Translations under genes and position numbers: made by a program
Notes under the pieces: generated by a model
The model's input: only the letters and a program-made list of their open reading frames with translations
The model's database searches: none
Told to the model about the DNA's origin: nothing
DNA from: JAQGMV01 sp050260255
GTDB lineage: Bacteria; Pseudomonadota; Gammaproteobacteria; Burkholderiales; SG8-41
Direction: 5' to 3'
Length of the DNA stretch: 32,428 nt
NCBI GenBank assembly: GCA_050260255.1
Contig: JBLNBW010000156.1
Location: 1 to 32,428 of the forward strand
Shown here: piece by piece, positions 1-7,946 of the stretch
Position numbering within the stretch: position 1 is the stretch's first letter
Layout: every line of letters starts with the position of its first letter

Positions 1-1
1 C

Positions 2-1066
2 CCGTGGGTCTCGGCGCTGCTCGGCCAGTGCTACGGCTCGTCGACGTGGTACTCGGCGATGTCGGATTTCGTGGTGATGCGCAAGGGGGCGATCATGGCG
101 ATCGCGAGCCCCAACGTCACCTCGATCGCAATCAACAAGCCGATCGAGCCGGAGGAACTCGGCGGCTGGAAGCTGCTGACCGGCGTGTCCGGGCTCGCCG
201 ACATGGCCGTGGACACCGACGAGCAGGCGCTCGACGCGATCAAGCGGTTTCTTTCCTACTTCCCCAGCCACAACATGGAGCCGCCGCCCGAGTATCCGGT
301 GCCGCCGGGCTCCGACGAGCCCTGCCGCAAGATGCTCGAGATCATTCCCGAGTCGCGCAACAAGGTGTACGACGTGCGCAAGGTGATCAAGGCGATCGCG
401 GATCTCGATTCGACTTTCGAATTGAAGGAGCGCTTCGGCAAGTCCGTCGCCACGGTGCTCGCGCGCATCGACGGCAAGAGCGTCGGATTCATCGCCAACA
501 ATCCGCTGTTCAAGGGTGGCGCACTCGATGCCGACGCGTGCCAGAAGGTGACGAGCTTCATGGTGTTGTGCGATTCGTTCAACATCCCGCTCATTTTCCT
601 CGTCGACGTGCCGGGGTTCCTGATCGGCGTCGAAGGCGAGATCCGCGGCATGCCCGGCAAGGTCATCAACTGGATGAACGCGCTGACGCAGGTCACGGTG
701 CCGAAATTGACCGTGATCATGCGCAAGGACTACGGCCAGGCGTTCATCAACATGGGCGGCGGCAAGAACGCCGACGAAGTGGCGATCTGGCCGATGGCGG
801 ACCTCGGCTTCATGGATCCTGCGGTGTCGGTGAACGTGCTCTACGGCGTGAAATACGAAGACGATCCGGAGCGGTTCGAGAAGCTCAAGGCCGAAGTGGA
901 GCGCGACACCTCGGCATGGGGGCTCGCCGAGCTGTACGAGGCGCAGGTCGTGCTCGACCCGCGCGATACGCGCGACTATCTCATCCGCACGCTGCAGGTC
1001 CATCGGCTGCGGCTGAAGAAAGGCGTGGGCGAGCATCTGCTGCGCAACTGGCCGACATCTTATTGA
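2..1066 (+). CDS. Acyl-CoA carboxylase carboxyltransferase subunit, CT1 (5' truncated)
   Basis: This is the C-terminal two thirds of a biotin-dependent carboxyltransferase, which moves CO2 from carboxybiotin to an acyl-CoA in the cytoplasm. The reading frame is open from base 2, before the first internal ATG at 59, and the residues before that ATG (GSSTWYSAMSDF) align with the middle of the complete paralogues at 3241 and 20105, so the start lies outside the window. Family hallmarks are NNPLFKGGALDADACQK, VPGFLIG near 610-630, the DPRDTRDY segment and the terminal WPTSY shared with CT2 and CT3. The acyl-CoA substrate (propionyl-, acetyl- or a longer acyl-CoA) cannot be told. It is followed after 59 bp by a Bug binding protein. 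Confidence 0.93.
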   Translation, partial: PWVSALLGQCYGSSTWYSAMSDFVVMRKGAIMAIASPNVTSIAINKPIEPEELGGWKLLTGVSGLADMAVDTDEQALDAIKRFLSYFPSHNMEPPPEYPVPPGSDEPCRKMLEIIPESRNKVYDVRKVIKAIADLDSTFELKERFGKSVATVLARIDGKSVGFIANNPLFKGGALDADACQKVTSFMVLCDSFNIPLIFLVDVPGFLIGVEGEIRGMPGKVINWMNALTQVTVPKLTVIMRKDYGQAFINMGGGKNADEVAIWPMADLGFMDPAVSVNVLYGVKYEDDPERFEKLKAEVERDTSAWGLAELYEAQVVLDPRDTRDYLIRTLQVHRLRLKKGVGEHLLRNWPTSY

Positions 1067-1074
1067 TAGAAGCG

Positions 1075-1108
1075 TGACCGTGACTCGTGACCGGTGACCC
1101 GTCACGGG
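1075..1108. repeat. Heptad-unit intergenic repeat element 1
   Basis: TGA triplets start at 1081, 1088 and 1095, exactly 7 nt apart, in units of the form TGACYSG, with an earlier TGA at 1075. The run ends in an inverted unit at 1102 (TCACGGG), so the last units can fold back. It fills most of the 59-bp gap between CT1 and the Bug gene and ends just before the strong GGAGGAGGAG ribosome-binding region. It belongs to the family at 2091, 16888, 18215, 21646, 23775 and 27895. Confidence 0.6.
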
Positions 1109-1125
1109 AGCCTGGAGGAGGAGAC

Positions 1126-2085
1126 ATGAGGAAGGTATTGCTGGCAGCACTGTTCACGCTGGTGCCGCTCGCGGCATCGGCTGCGGACTCGTATCCCAGC
1201 CGGCCGGTCCGCTTCATCATTCCGTTCACGCCCGGCGGCAACACCGACGTGCTCGGTCGGTTGCTGGGCCTCAAGCTCACGGAAGCATTCGGACAGCAGA
1301 TCGTGATCGACAACCGCCCGGGCGCGGGCGGCACCCTCGGCGTGGAGCAGGCCGCGAAAGCCACGCCCGACGGATACACCATCGTGATGGGCACCTTCGG
1401 CAGCGTGCTGGTCGCCAATGCTTTGTACAAGCGCCTCGCGTACGATCCACAGCGCGATCTTGCGCCGGTGATCTTGGTCTCCACACCGCCGGGCCTGCTC
1501 GTCGTCACGCCGTCAGTGCCGGCGAAGAGCGTGCAGGACCTCGTGTCGTACGCGACTGCGAATCCGGGCAAGCTCAACTACGCGTCCTCGGGCGCGGGCA
1601 CCTGGAACCATCTCTTCGGCGAGCTCTTCAATGCGGTGGCCAAAGTGAAGATGGTGCACGTGCCCTACAAGGGTGCCGCCCCTGCCGTGACGGACTTGAT
1701 CGGCGGGCAGGTGCAAACCATGTTCTCGCCCTTCCCGCCTGCGCTGCCGCAAGTGCGCGCCGGCAAGCTGCGCGCGCTCGCGGTCTCGACGGCTCAGCGC
1801 TCCGGACTGCTGCCCGATCTTCCAACCGTCGCCGAGTCGGGCCTGCCGGGATACGCGGCGGCCGGCTGGTTTGCGGTGCTCGCTCCGGCGCGCACCCCGC
1901 CCGCCATCCTCAACCGGCTCAACACCGAGTTGAATCGCGCGTTGCAGTTGCCCGATGTGAAGGCCTCGCTCGCGGCCGACGGTGCGGAGCCCGCCGGCGG
2001 CACACCCGACGAGCTCGCGCGGTCCATACGCGAAGGCAGCGCGAAGTGGGGCAAGCTCATTCGCGATCTCGGGATCGCGTTGTAA
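1126..2085 (+). CDS. Bug/TctC-family periplasmic substrate-binding protein
   Basis: A 319-aa extracytoplasmic binding protein of the Bug (TctC) family, which captures carboxylates for tripartite tricarboxylate-type transport or sensing. Residues 1-21 form a Sec signal peptide (MRKVL, hydrophobic core, ASAAD cleavage region). The mature protein opens with the family signature YPSRPVRFIIPFTPGGNTD, then NRPGAGG, PDGYT and VPYKGAAPAVTDLIGGQV. The ATG at 1126 is preferred over an upstream in-frame ATG at 1087 because it has a strong SD (GGAGGAGGAG, 1114-1123) and begins the signal peptide directly. No TctA or TctB membrane gene lies in the window, so this is an orphan Bug protein, as is common in Burkholderiales. 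The ligand is unknown; context suggests the organic acid that this region degrades. Confidence 0.92.
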   Translation: MRKVLLAALFTLVPLAASAADSYPSRPVRFIIPFTPGGNTDVLGRLLGLKLTEAFGQQIVIDNRPGAGGTLGVEQAAKATPDGYTIVMGTFGSVLVANALYKRLAYDPQRDLAPVILVSTPPGLLVVTPSVPAKSVQDLVSYATANPGKLNYASSGAGTWNHLFGELFNAVAKVKMVHVPYKGAAPAVTDLIGGQVQTMFSPFPPALPQVRAGKLRALAVSTAQRSGLLPDLPTVAESGLPGYAAAGWFAVLAPARTPPAILNRLNTELNRALQLPDVKASLAADGAEPAGGTPDELARSIREGSAKWGKLIRDLGIAL

Positions 2086-2090
2086 GGCAT

Positions 2091-2111
2091 GAAGAGTCAG
2101 GAGTGAGGAGC
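2091..2111. repeat. Heptad-unit intergenic repeat element 2
   Basis: Three 7-nt units (GAAGAGT, CAGGAGT, GAGGAGC) fill the 31-bp gap before the enolase gene. The last unit contains the GAGGAG that appears to act as the Shine-Dalgarno for the GTG start at 2117. The wording resembles the arms of element 6 at 21646-21719. Only a single arm is present. Confidence 0.5.
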
Positions 2112-2116
2112 AAAGC

Positions 2117-3241
2117 GTGAGCAGCGAAAATTACGCGGCGTGCCGCGACTTGACGATACGGTCGATCGACGCGATTCCGGTCGCGATCCCGATGCTGCGG
2201 CCGATCAAATGGGCGCGCGGCGAAATCAGGACGATCGACAATGTTGTCGTGGTCGTCACGCTGTCCGACGGCACGCAGGGCATCGCCGATGCGCCGCCGC
2301 GGCCGACCATCTACGGCGAGACGCAGCAGTCGCTGGTGGCGATCATCCGCGACCATCTCGCGCCTGCGCTCATCGGCGTCAACGTTTTCGACATGGCCCG
2401 CGTCTGGTCGGTGTTCGACGCGCTTGCATGGAATCCGGCTGCCAAAGCGGCCCTCGACATGGCGATCGTCGATGCGCAGGCGAAGCGGCTCGGCGTGTCG
2501 TGCGCGCAGCTGCTCGGCGGGACGGTGAAGCCTCTGGCGGTGAACTGGCGGCTATCCATGGCCTCGGCCGCCGACATGGTGCGCGAAGCCGAGCGCATGA
2601 TCGCGCAACACGGCTTCCGCGCGTTCAAGGTGAAGTGCGGCGTCGATCGGGCGAAAGACCGTGAAGTGCTGACCGCGCTGCGCAAGCTAGTCGGACCGGA
2701 CGTCGAGATCGCGATCGATTGCAATCAGGGCTACAGCGCCCAGGACCTTCTCGAGATGATCCCGTTTTTCGAGGACATCGGCATTGCGCTCATCGAAGAG
2801 CCCATTCCCGCGCGCGACGGCAAAGGCAAGCTGTGGTGCGCGCAGCGCACGCGCATTCCGATCTCCGGCGACGATTCGTGCATGACGCCCGACGACGTGC
2901 GCGATCAGCTCGCGCTCGGCGCGATCCGCTCGGTCGTGATCAAGTGCGCCCGCACCGGCTACACGCTCTCGCGGCAGATCCTCGCTCTCGCGCGCAGCTT
3001 CTACACGCCGGTGCACAACGGCACACAGGCCGACATGCACATCGGCACCGCGTCGGCCGCGCAATTCGCGTGTACCTATCCCGCCGTGCACGCGCACGAG
3101 ATCAGCAGCTTTCTCGATGCCGCCGACCATGTCGCGCAGGAAACGCTCACCATTCGGAACGGCGAGCTCATCGTGCCCGACGGACCCGGCATCGGGCTTA
3201 CGCTCGACGCGGGCAAACTCAAACGCTACCGGGTGGATTGA
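2117..3241 (+). CDS. Mandelate racemase/muconate lactonizing enzyme-family protein (enolase superfamily)
   Basis: A 374-aa cytoplasmic enolase-superfamily enzyme that would abstract a proton alpha to a carboxylate using Mg2+. Seen in the sequence: the KxK catalytic pair at K171/K173 (AFKVKCG), likely metal ligands D201 (AIDCNQ), E227/E228 (IEEPI) and D252/D253 (SGDDSC), and the opposite-face lysine K276 (VVIKCARTGY). This is the muconate lactonizing/dipeptide epimerase type of active site (lysines on both sides), not the mandelate racemase His-Asp type. The GTG at 2117 is chosen for its SD, GAGGAG at 2104-2109. The stop overlaps the CT2 start by one base (TGATG), implying translational coupling, so its product may feed the carboxylase pathway. 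Cycloisomerase, epimerase and dehydratase activities all remain possible. Confidence 0.88.
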   Translation: MSSENYAACRDLTIRSIDAIPVAIPMLRPIKWARGEIRTIDNVVVVVTLSDGTQGIADAPPRPTIYGETQQSLVAIIRDHLAPALIGVNVFDMARVWSVFDALAWNPAAKAALDMAIVDAQAKRLGVSCAQLLGGTVKPLAVNWRLSMASAADMVREAERMIAQHGFRAFKVKCGVDRAKDREVLTALRKLVGPDVEIAIDCNQGYSAQDLLEMIPFFEDIGIALIEEPIPARDGKGKLWCAQRTRIPISGDDSCMTPDDVRDQLALGAIRSVVIKCARTGYTLSRQILALARSFYTPVHNGTQADMHIGTASAAQFACTYPAVHAHEISSFLDAADHVAQETLTIRNGELIVPDGPGIGLTLDAGKLKRYRVD

Positions 3242-4770
3242 TGGCTTTCGACGAGCAGCTGAAGGAACTGGAAGCGCGCAGGCAATTCGCGCTCGCCATG
3301 GGTGGCGAGAAGAAGCTCGCGGAGCGCAAAGCACAGGGCGTGCTCAACGCACGCGAGCGCGTCGACCTGCTGTTCGACGCCGGCAGCTTTTGCGAGTCGG
3401 GCCTGTACACCCGATCGAGCCGGCCGGAGGACCGCGACAGCACGCCGGCCGATGGCAAGGTGGCGGGCTACGGACGCATCGACGGCCGCGAGGTGGCCGT
3501 GGTGTCCAACGACTTCACCGTGAAAGGGGCATCCAGCGCAGCGATCAATATCAAGAAGCTGAAGCACATGAAAGGGGTCGCGAAAAAACGCGGCATACCG
3601 ATCGTGTTCCTCGGCGAATCGACCGGCGCGCGCATGCCGGACGTGATGGGCGCGGGTTCGATAGGCTCGAAGGACGATCCGGTCGAGTACCAGCGGCTGC
3701 GCGAGTCACCCTGGGCGGCGGGCGTACTGGGCTACTGCTTCGGCTCGTCGGCGTGGTATGCGGCAATGTCCGATTTCTGCGTGATGCGCAAAGGCTCGAT
3801 CATGGCGGTGTCGAGCCCGCGCCTCATCTCCATGGCGACCGGCGTCGACGTGGATGCCGAAGCGCTGGGCGGCTGGCGCGTGCACGCCGAGACGAGCGGC
3901 ATCGTCGATCAGGTCGTCGACACCGACGAGCAGGCGGTCGCGGCGATACGGCAGTTTCTGTCCTATCTTCCCAGCCACAACATGGAGCCGCCCCCCGAAG
4001 CGCCGGTGCCCGAAGGCTCGGGCGCCGACATGCCGCACATCCTGGATCTCATCCCGCAGTCCACGAATCAGGTGTACGACGTGCGCAAGGTGATCCGCTG
4101 CATCGTCGACCGCGACTCGCTGTTCGAAATGAAGTCGCGCTTCGGCAAGGCGCTCGTCACCGCGCTTGCGCGGCTCGATGGACAGTCGGTGGGCGTGATC
4201 GCGAACAATCCGCTGCACCGGGGCGGCGCGATCGGCGCGGACGAGTGCCAGAAAGTGCAAAGCTTTTTCGTGCTGTGCGACTCGTTCAACATCCCTATCG
4301 TGATGCTGGTCGATCAGCCGGGCTTTCTCATCGGGCTGGAAGGCGAGCAGAAGGGCGTCACCGGCAAGGTCATGAACTGGCTGAACGCCATGACGCTGGT
4401 CACGGTGCCCAAGCTCTCGATCATCATGCGCAAGAGCTATGGGCTCGCCGTCTCCAACATGGGGGCGGGGGGAAACGCCGATGAGCTGGCGTGCTGGGTC
4501 ACCGCCGAAGTGAGCTTCATGAAGCCGGAGTTCGGCGCGCGCGTAGTGTTCGGCGCCGATCCTTCGGATCGCGAGGCGTACGCCGCGGCGGTCGCCAAGA
4601 TGAGCAAAGGCACCACGCCGTACGACTCGGCTGCGGTATACACGGCTCAGGACGTGATCGACCCGCGCGATACCCGCGACTGGCTGATCCGCATGCTGGA
4701 GGTCCATCGCATGCGGCTCGCGGGCGGCGTGGGGCAACACCTCATGCGCACCTGGCCCACCAGCTACTAG
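3241..4770 (+). CDS. Acyl-CoA carboxylase carboxyltransferase subunit, CT2
   Basis: A full-length (509 aa) carboxyltransferase of the PccB/AccD-like family with two crotonase-type halves. The N-half shows LNARERVD near residue 40, GYGRIDGREVAVVSNDFTV near 75-95 and LGESTGARMPD near 120-130. The C-half shows NNPLHRGGAIGADECQK, QPGFLIGLEG and IMRKSYG, ending WPTSY as in CT1 and CT3. The ATG at 3241 overlaps the stop of the enolase gene. CT1, CT2 and CT3 are clearly paralogues, and no biotin carboxylase or biotin carrier accompanies CT1 or CT2 locally, so they probably use the proteins at 21728 and 14055 or others elsewhere. CT2 is the last gene of the left catabolic block. Substrate not deducible. 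Confidence 0.95.
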   Translation: MAFDEQLKELEARRQFALAMGGEKKLAERKAQGVLNARERVDLLFDAGSFCESGLYTRSSRPEDRDSTPADGKVAGYGRIDGREVAVVSNDFTVKGASSAAINIKKLKHMKGVAKKRGIPIVFLGESTGARMPDVMGAGSIGSKDDPVEYQRLRESPWAAGVLGYCFGSSAWYAAMSDFCVMRKGSIMAVSSPRLISMATGVDVDAEALGGWRVHAETSGIVDQVVDTDEQAVAAIRQFLSYLPSHNMEPPPEAPVPEGSGADMPHILDLIPQSTNQVYDVRKVIRCIVDRDSLFEMKSRFGKALVTALARLDGQSVGVIANNPLHRGGAIGADECQKVQSFFVLCDSFNIPIVMLVDQPGFLIGLEGEQKGVTGKVMNWLNAMTLVTVPKLSIIMRKSYGLAVSNMGAGGNADELACWVTAEVSFMKPEFGARVVFGADPSDREAYAAAVAKMSKGTTPYDSAAVYTAQDVIDPRDTRDWLIRMLEVHRMRLAGGVGQHLMRTWPTSY

Positions 4771-5100
4771 CGGCGGCGCGTGACCGCACCTCGTCTCAAA
4801 AAGAACTGCAGGTGCAACTACCGATGAACGCGAGATAGAGGGATCGCGTACCGCGCTCGTCGTTTGACTGTCGCCCTCGGCGGCTACGGGGAAGCGTGAG
4901 ACGGCTTGCAGCCAAAGGGCCCGGCGCGCGGGCCGTCTGTCAGTACGAGTCACCCATAACGAGTAACGCTTTCCAGGGCGGCGGGCGGTAAGAGTTACGC
5001 GCGCCTCGGCCGCAACGCGGTGAGCTGTCCTGCGACCGCTTGGGCTCAACAGTTGCTCCTCCAGTGCTCCATCCGGCCGTGACGACTCGACTGCACGCCC
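4771..5100. other. 330-bp intergenic region with hairpin and possible heptad remnants
   Basis: No convincing gene. It holds a GC-rich inverted repeat, AGACGGC at 4899-4905 pairing with GCCGTCT at 4932-4938. An alternative inner hairpin, GGCCCG (4918-4923) with CGGGCC (4929-4934), lacks a following T run, so a terminator role is uncertain. At 4945-4972 there are heptad-like units (ACGAGTC, ACCCATA, ACGAGTA, ACGCTTT), a possible degenerate relative of the other elements. The promoter of the protease-MoxR operon is expected here, but I see no convincing -35/-10 pair. Confidence 0.5.
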
Positions 5101-6006
5101 ATGAAGCGCGTACCGCTTTACAGCAGCTCCCGCCCCGCGAGGACCGACGGACGAGACGCGGCCCCACCTCAAGCACCCGAAGAAGTCCCCGTTCCCCGAC
5201 CGAGCCGCTGGCGCCGTTTCGTGCAGCGCTACGAACGGGGATTGTGGCTGATGGCGGGCGCGCTGCTCGCGCTCGGGGGCGCGGGCATCCATGCGTTCTG
5301 GACGCCGGCGCCGCGAGCGCTCACGCAGAAGGACATCGACGCGTCCGTGCTGCACACGCTCGAAACCCAAACGCTGCCTTCGGAAGCCGCGCGCGCTTAC
5401 GAGAAAGTGCGCCCATCGGTGGTGCGCGTGCGCGGTCTCGGTGCCGCGCAGGAAGACGGCAAGCGTGAAGAGCGCAGCACCGGCAGCGGCGTCGTCATTC
5501 TCGAGAACGGCACCATACTGACCAACTTGCACGTCGTATCCGTCGCCGAATCGCTACAAGTCGTGTTCGAGAACGGCACCGAGTCCGACGCGACCGTCGT
5601 TGGCACGCGCCCCGAGCACGATCTTGCGGTGATACGCGCGAGCACGCTCCCGGACGATTTGCTGCCTGCGACGCTGCGCTCCACGCGCGATCTGCGCGAG
5701 GGCGACCGCGTGATCGCGGTCGGCTTTCCCTTCGGCATAGGGCCTTCCGTATCCGAGGGCGTCGTATCCGGCCTGCGCCGCGAGTATCGTACGCCGCAGG
5801 GCAAGCGCGTGCTCACCAATCTCATTCAGTTCGATGCGGCCGCCAATCCCGGCAATTCCGGCGGGCCGCTCGTTACCGCCGGCGGTGAAGTCGTCGGCAT
5901 CGTCACGGCCATACTGAATCCCGGCGACCAGCCGTTCTTCATCGGCATCGGCTTCGCCGTGCCCATAGAAAACGCAGCAGCGGCGGTAGGCCTCTCGCCG
6001 TTCTGA
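5101..6006 (+). CDS. Membrane-anchored trypsin-like (HtrA/S1C-type) serine protease without PDZ
   Basis: A 301-aa trypsin-like protease. The catalytic triad is visible as H144 (TNLHVVS), D174 (EHDLAVIRA) and S253 (NPGNSGGPLV), matching the DegP/HtrA pattern. Residues 1-46 are basic and proline-rich and would lie in the cytoplasm; a single membrane helix at about 47-67 places the protease domain in the periplasm. The protein ends right after the protease domain, so the PDZ domain usual for DegP/DegS is missing. No clear Shine-Dalgarno precedes the ATG at 5101, so the start is moderately sure. The MoxR gene begins 16 bp downstream, suggesting an envelope quality-control operon with MoxR, DUF58 and VWA proteins. 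The target is unknown. Confidence 0.9.
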   Translation: MKRVPLYSSSRPARTDGRDAAPPQAPEEVPVPRPSRWRRFVQRYERGLWLMAGALLALGGAGIHAFWTPAPRALTQKDIDASVLHTLETQTLPSEAARAYEKVRPSVVRVRGLGAAQEDGKREERSTGSGVVILENGTILTNLHVVSVAESLQVVFENGTESDATVVGTRPEHDLAVIRASTLPDDLLPATLRSTRDLREGDRVIAVGFPFGIGPSVSEGVVSGLRREYRTPQGKRVLTNLIQFDAAANPGNSGGPLVTAGGEVVGIVTAILNPGDQPFFIGIGFAVPIENAAAAVGLSPF

Positions 6007-6022
6007 AGAAGGGAGCGCAACA

Positions 6023-7039
6023 ATGGACAGGCTCGAAGGCAGCCGCCGCAATATCGCCGCATCGATGCAGCGCGTTCTGTACGAAGTGAAAAAGGTGGTG
6101 GTCGGACAGGACCACTTTCTCGAGCGCGTGCTCGTCGCCATGCTTGCGCAGGGACATCTGCTGGTCGAAGGCGTGCCGGGACTCGCGAAGACGCTGACGG
6201 TGAAGACGCTTGCCGCCACGATACGCGGCGACTTCCGGCGGATACAGTTCACGCCCGATCTGGTGCCCGCGGACCTTACCGGCACGCGCGTCTACAACCA
6301 GAAATCCGGCGAATTCACGACCGCGCTCGGTCCGGTCTTTACGCATCTTCTGCTTGCCGACGAAATCAACCGCGCGCCCGCCAAGGTACAGAGTGCACTG
6401 CTCGAGGTGATGCAGGAGCGCCAAGTGACGATAGGTGGTGAGACCCACAAGGTGCCCGAGCCTTTCCTCGTGATGGCGACGCAGAATCCGATCGAGACCG
6501 AAGGCACGTATCCGTTGCCCGAGGCGCAGGTCGACCGCTTCATGATGAAAGTGCTGGTCGGCTATCCCACCGAAGACGAGGAGTACGTCATCGTCGAGCG
6601 GGTGACCGGCATGGGCACGCCGGTGTCGGCCGTCACCACGACCGAAGAGCTGGCCGAATTGCAGCGCGCATGCCGCAGCTCGTATGTCGATCCGTCGCTC
6701 CTCATGTACGCCGTGCGGCTCGTCGGCGCGACGCGCGAACCGGTCCGCTGCGGCCTCAAGGACCTGTCGCGCTACATCTCGTTCGGCGCGAGCCCGCGCG
6801 CAACGATAGGTCTCATCGAAGGGGCGCGTGCGCTCGCGTTTCTGCGCGGCCGCGACTACGTGCTGCCCGAAGACGTCACCGACATCGCGCCCGACGTGCT
6901 GCGCCATCGCCTGGTGCTCACGTACGAAGCGCTGGCCGACCGCGTGAGCGCCGACGATCTCGTAAAGCGCATCATGGAGCGCGTGCGTGCGCCCGAGAAG
7001 CCGCTCGAAAGCCATGTCCGAGTCGCTGCGAAATCCTGA
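6023..7039 (+). CDS. MoxR-family AAA+ ATPase
   Basis: A 338-aa AAA+ ATPase of the MoxR family, thought to act as a chaperone or metal-insertion motor with VWA-domain partners. Seen: Walker A GVPGLAKT at 50-57, Walker B LLLADE at 109-114 followed by INRAPAKVQ, sensor-1 ATQNP at 152-156 and the MoxR segment EGTYPLPEAQVDRF near 160-173. SD GGGAG lies 7 bp before the ATG. The end overlaps the start of the DUF58 gene by 26 bp. The order MoxR, DUF58, VWA is the usual one for this family, which supports a shared complex at the inner membrane. Confidence 0.95.
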   Translation: MDRLEGSRRNIAASMQRVLYEVKKVVVGQDHFLERVLVAMLAQGHLLVEGVPGLAKTLTVKTLAATIRGDFRRIQFTPDLVPADLTGTRVYNQKSGEFTTALGPVFTHLLLADEINRAPAKVQSALLEVMQERQVTIGGETHKVPEPFLVMATQNPIETEGTYPLPEAQVDRFMMKVLVGYPTEDEEYVIVERVTGMGTPVSAVTTTEELAELQRACRSSYVDPSLLMYAVRLVGATREPVRCGLKDLSRYISFGASPRATIGLIEGARALAFLRGRDYVLPEDVTDIAPDVLRHRLVLTYEALADRVSADDLVKRIMERVRAPEKPLESHVRVAAKS

Positions 7040-7946
7040 GCTCTGGCTGAAACGCCTCGAGTGGACCGTTCTGCGCCGCCTCGACGGCCTGCTGCAGGGC
7101 GATTACCGCACGCTTTTTCGCGGCTTCGGCCTGGACCTCGCCGACCTGCGCGAGTATCAATATCAGGACGACGTGCGCCATATCGACTGGAACGTCACTG
7201 CGCGCATGCAGACGCCGTACGTGCGCGAGTACCACGAGGATCGCGAAGTGACGGCGTGGTTTCTGGTCGATCTCTCCGGCTCAGTGCGCTTCGGGTCGCG
7301 CGACACGAAGAAAAGCCACCTCGCGATCGATTTCGTCGCATTGCTCGCGCGCCTGCTCACCCGTCACGGCAACCGCGTCGGCGCGCTGATCTACGGCGAT
7401 GGCATGGAATGCGTCGTTCAGGCCGCCACCGGACGGCGCCATGTGCTGCACATCGTGCACGAGCTCGCGACACGGCCCGAGCGGCCGTCGAGCTCGCCGA
7501 CCGATCTGCGCGGGCTCATCGACGGCGGCCTCAGCTTCATCGCCCGGCGCTCGCTCGTTTTCCTGCTGTCCGATTTCATCAGCGTGCCGGGATGGGCTGC
7601 GTCGCTCGCCCGCCTTGCGCAGCGGCATGAGACGCTCGCCGTGCGCTTGCACGATCCGCTCGAAAGCGACCTGCCCGATCTGGGCCTCGTCGTCGTGCAG
7701 GATGCGGAAACGGGCGAGCAGCTGTTGGTCGACACGCACGACCGCAGCTTTCGCAAGCGCTTCGCCGCCGCGGCGGAAAGGCGCGAGCGCGTGCTGCGCG
7801 AGACCTTATTCGGCGCGGGCGTCGACGTGCTCGAGCTGTCCACCGAAGACCATCTCGTCGACGCCATTCTTCGCTATGCCGACATGCGCAAGCGGCGGAG
7901 CCGGCTGCCCGCTTCACACGCGCCTATCTCGCAGGCAGCGCAATGA
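7014..7946 (+). CDS. DUF58 domain-containing protein
   Basis: A 310-aa protein with the DUF58 signature, seen as DVRHIDWNVTAR and then VREYHEDREV in the N-terminal third. The following segment (WFLVDLSGSVRFG) starts a VWA-like fold. No membrane helix or signal peptide is evident, so it is probably cytoplasmic and bound to the MoxR ATPase or the VWA membrane protein. An in-frame ATG at 6987 would lengthen it by nine residues; the ATG at 7014 is preferred because the protein then begins MSESLRNPELW, close to the family's usual start. It overlaps moxR by 26 bp and the next gene by 4 bp (ATGA), so the three are translationally coupled. Biochemical function is unknown. Confidence 0.9.
   Translation: MSESLRNPELWLKRLEWTVLRRLDGLLQGDYRTLFRGFGLDLADLREYQYQDDVRHIDWNVTARMQTPYVREYHEDREVTAWFLVDLSGSVRFGSRDTKKSHLAIDFVALLARLLTRHGNRVGALIYGDGMECVVQAATGRRHVLHIVHELATRPERPSSSPTDLRGLIDGGLSFIARRSLVFLLSDFISVPGWAASLARLAQRHETLAVRLHDPLESDLPDLGLVVVQDAETGEQLLVDTHDRSFRKRFAAAAERRERVLRETLFGAGVDVLELSTEDHLVDAILRYADMRKRRSRLPASHAPISQAAQ

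Noticed and set aside
4899..4938. Hairpin after CT2 considered as an intrinsic terminator
   Set aside because: The stem is strong, but no T run follows on either strand and it lies about 130 bp past the stop.
3706..5532. A 608-codon open frame on the minus strand over CT2 and the protease start
   Set aside because: It is antisense to a well-supported carboxyltransferase. The His/Arg/Asp-rich translation is typical of the complementary frame of GC-rich coding DNA and shows no domain.
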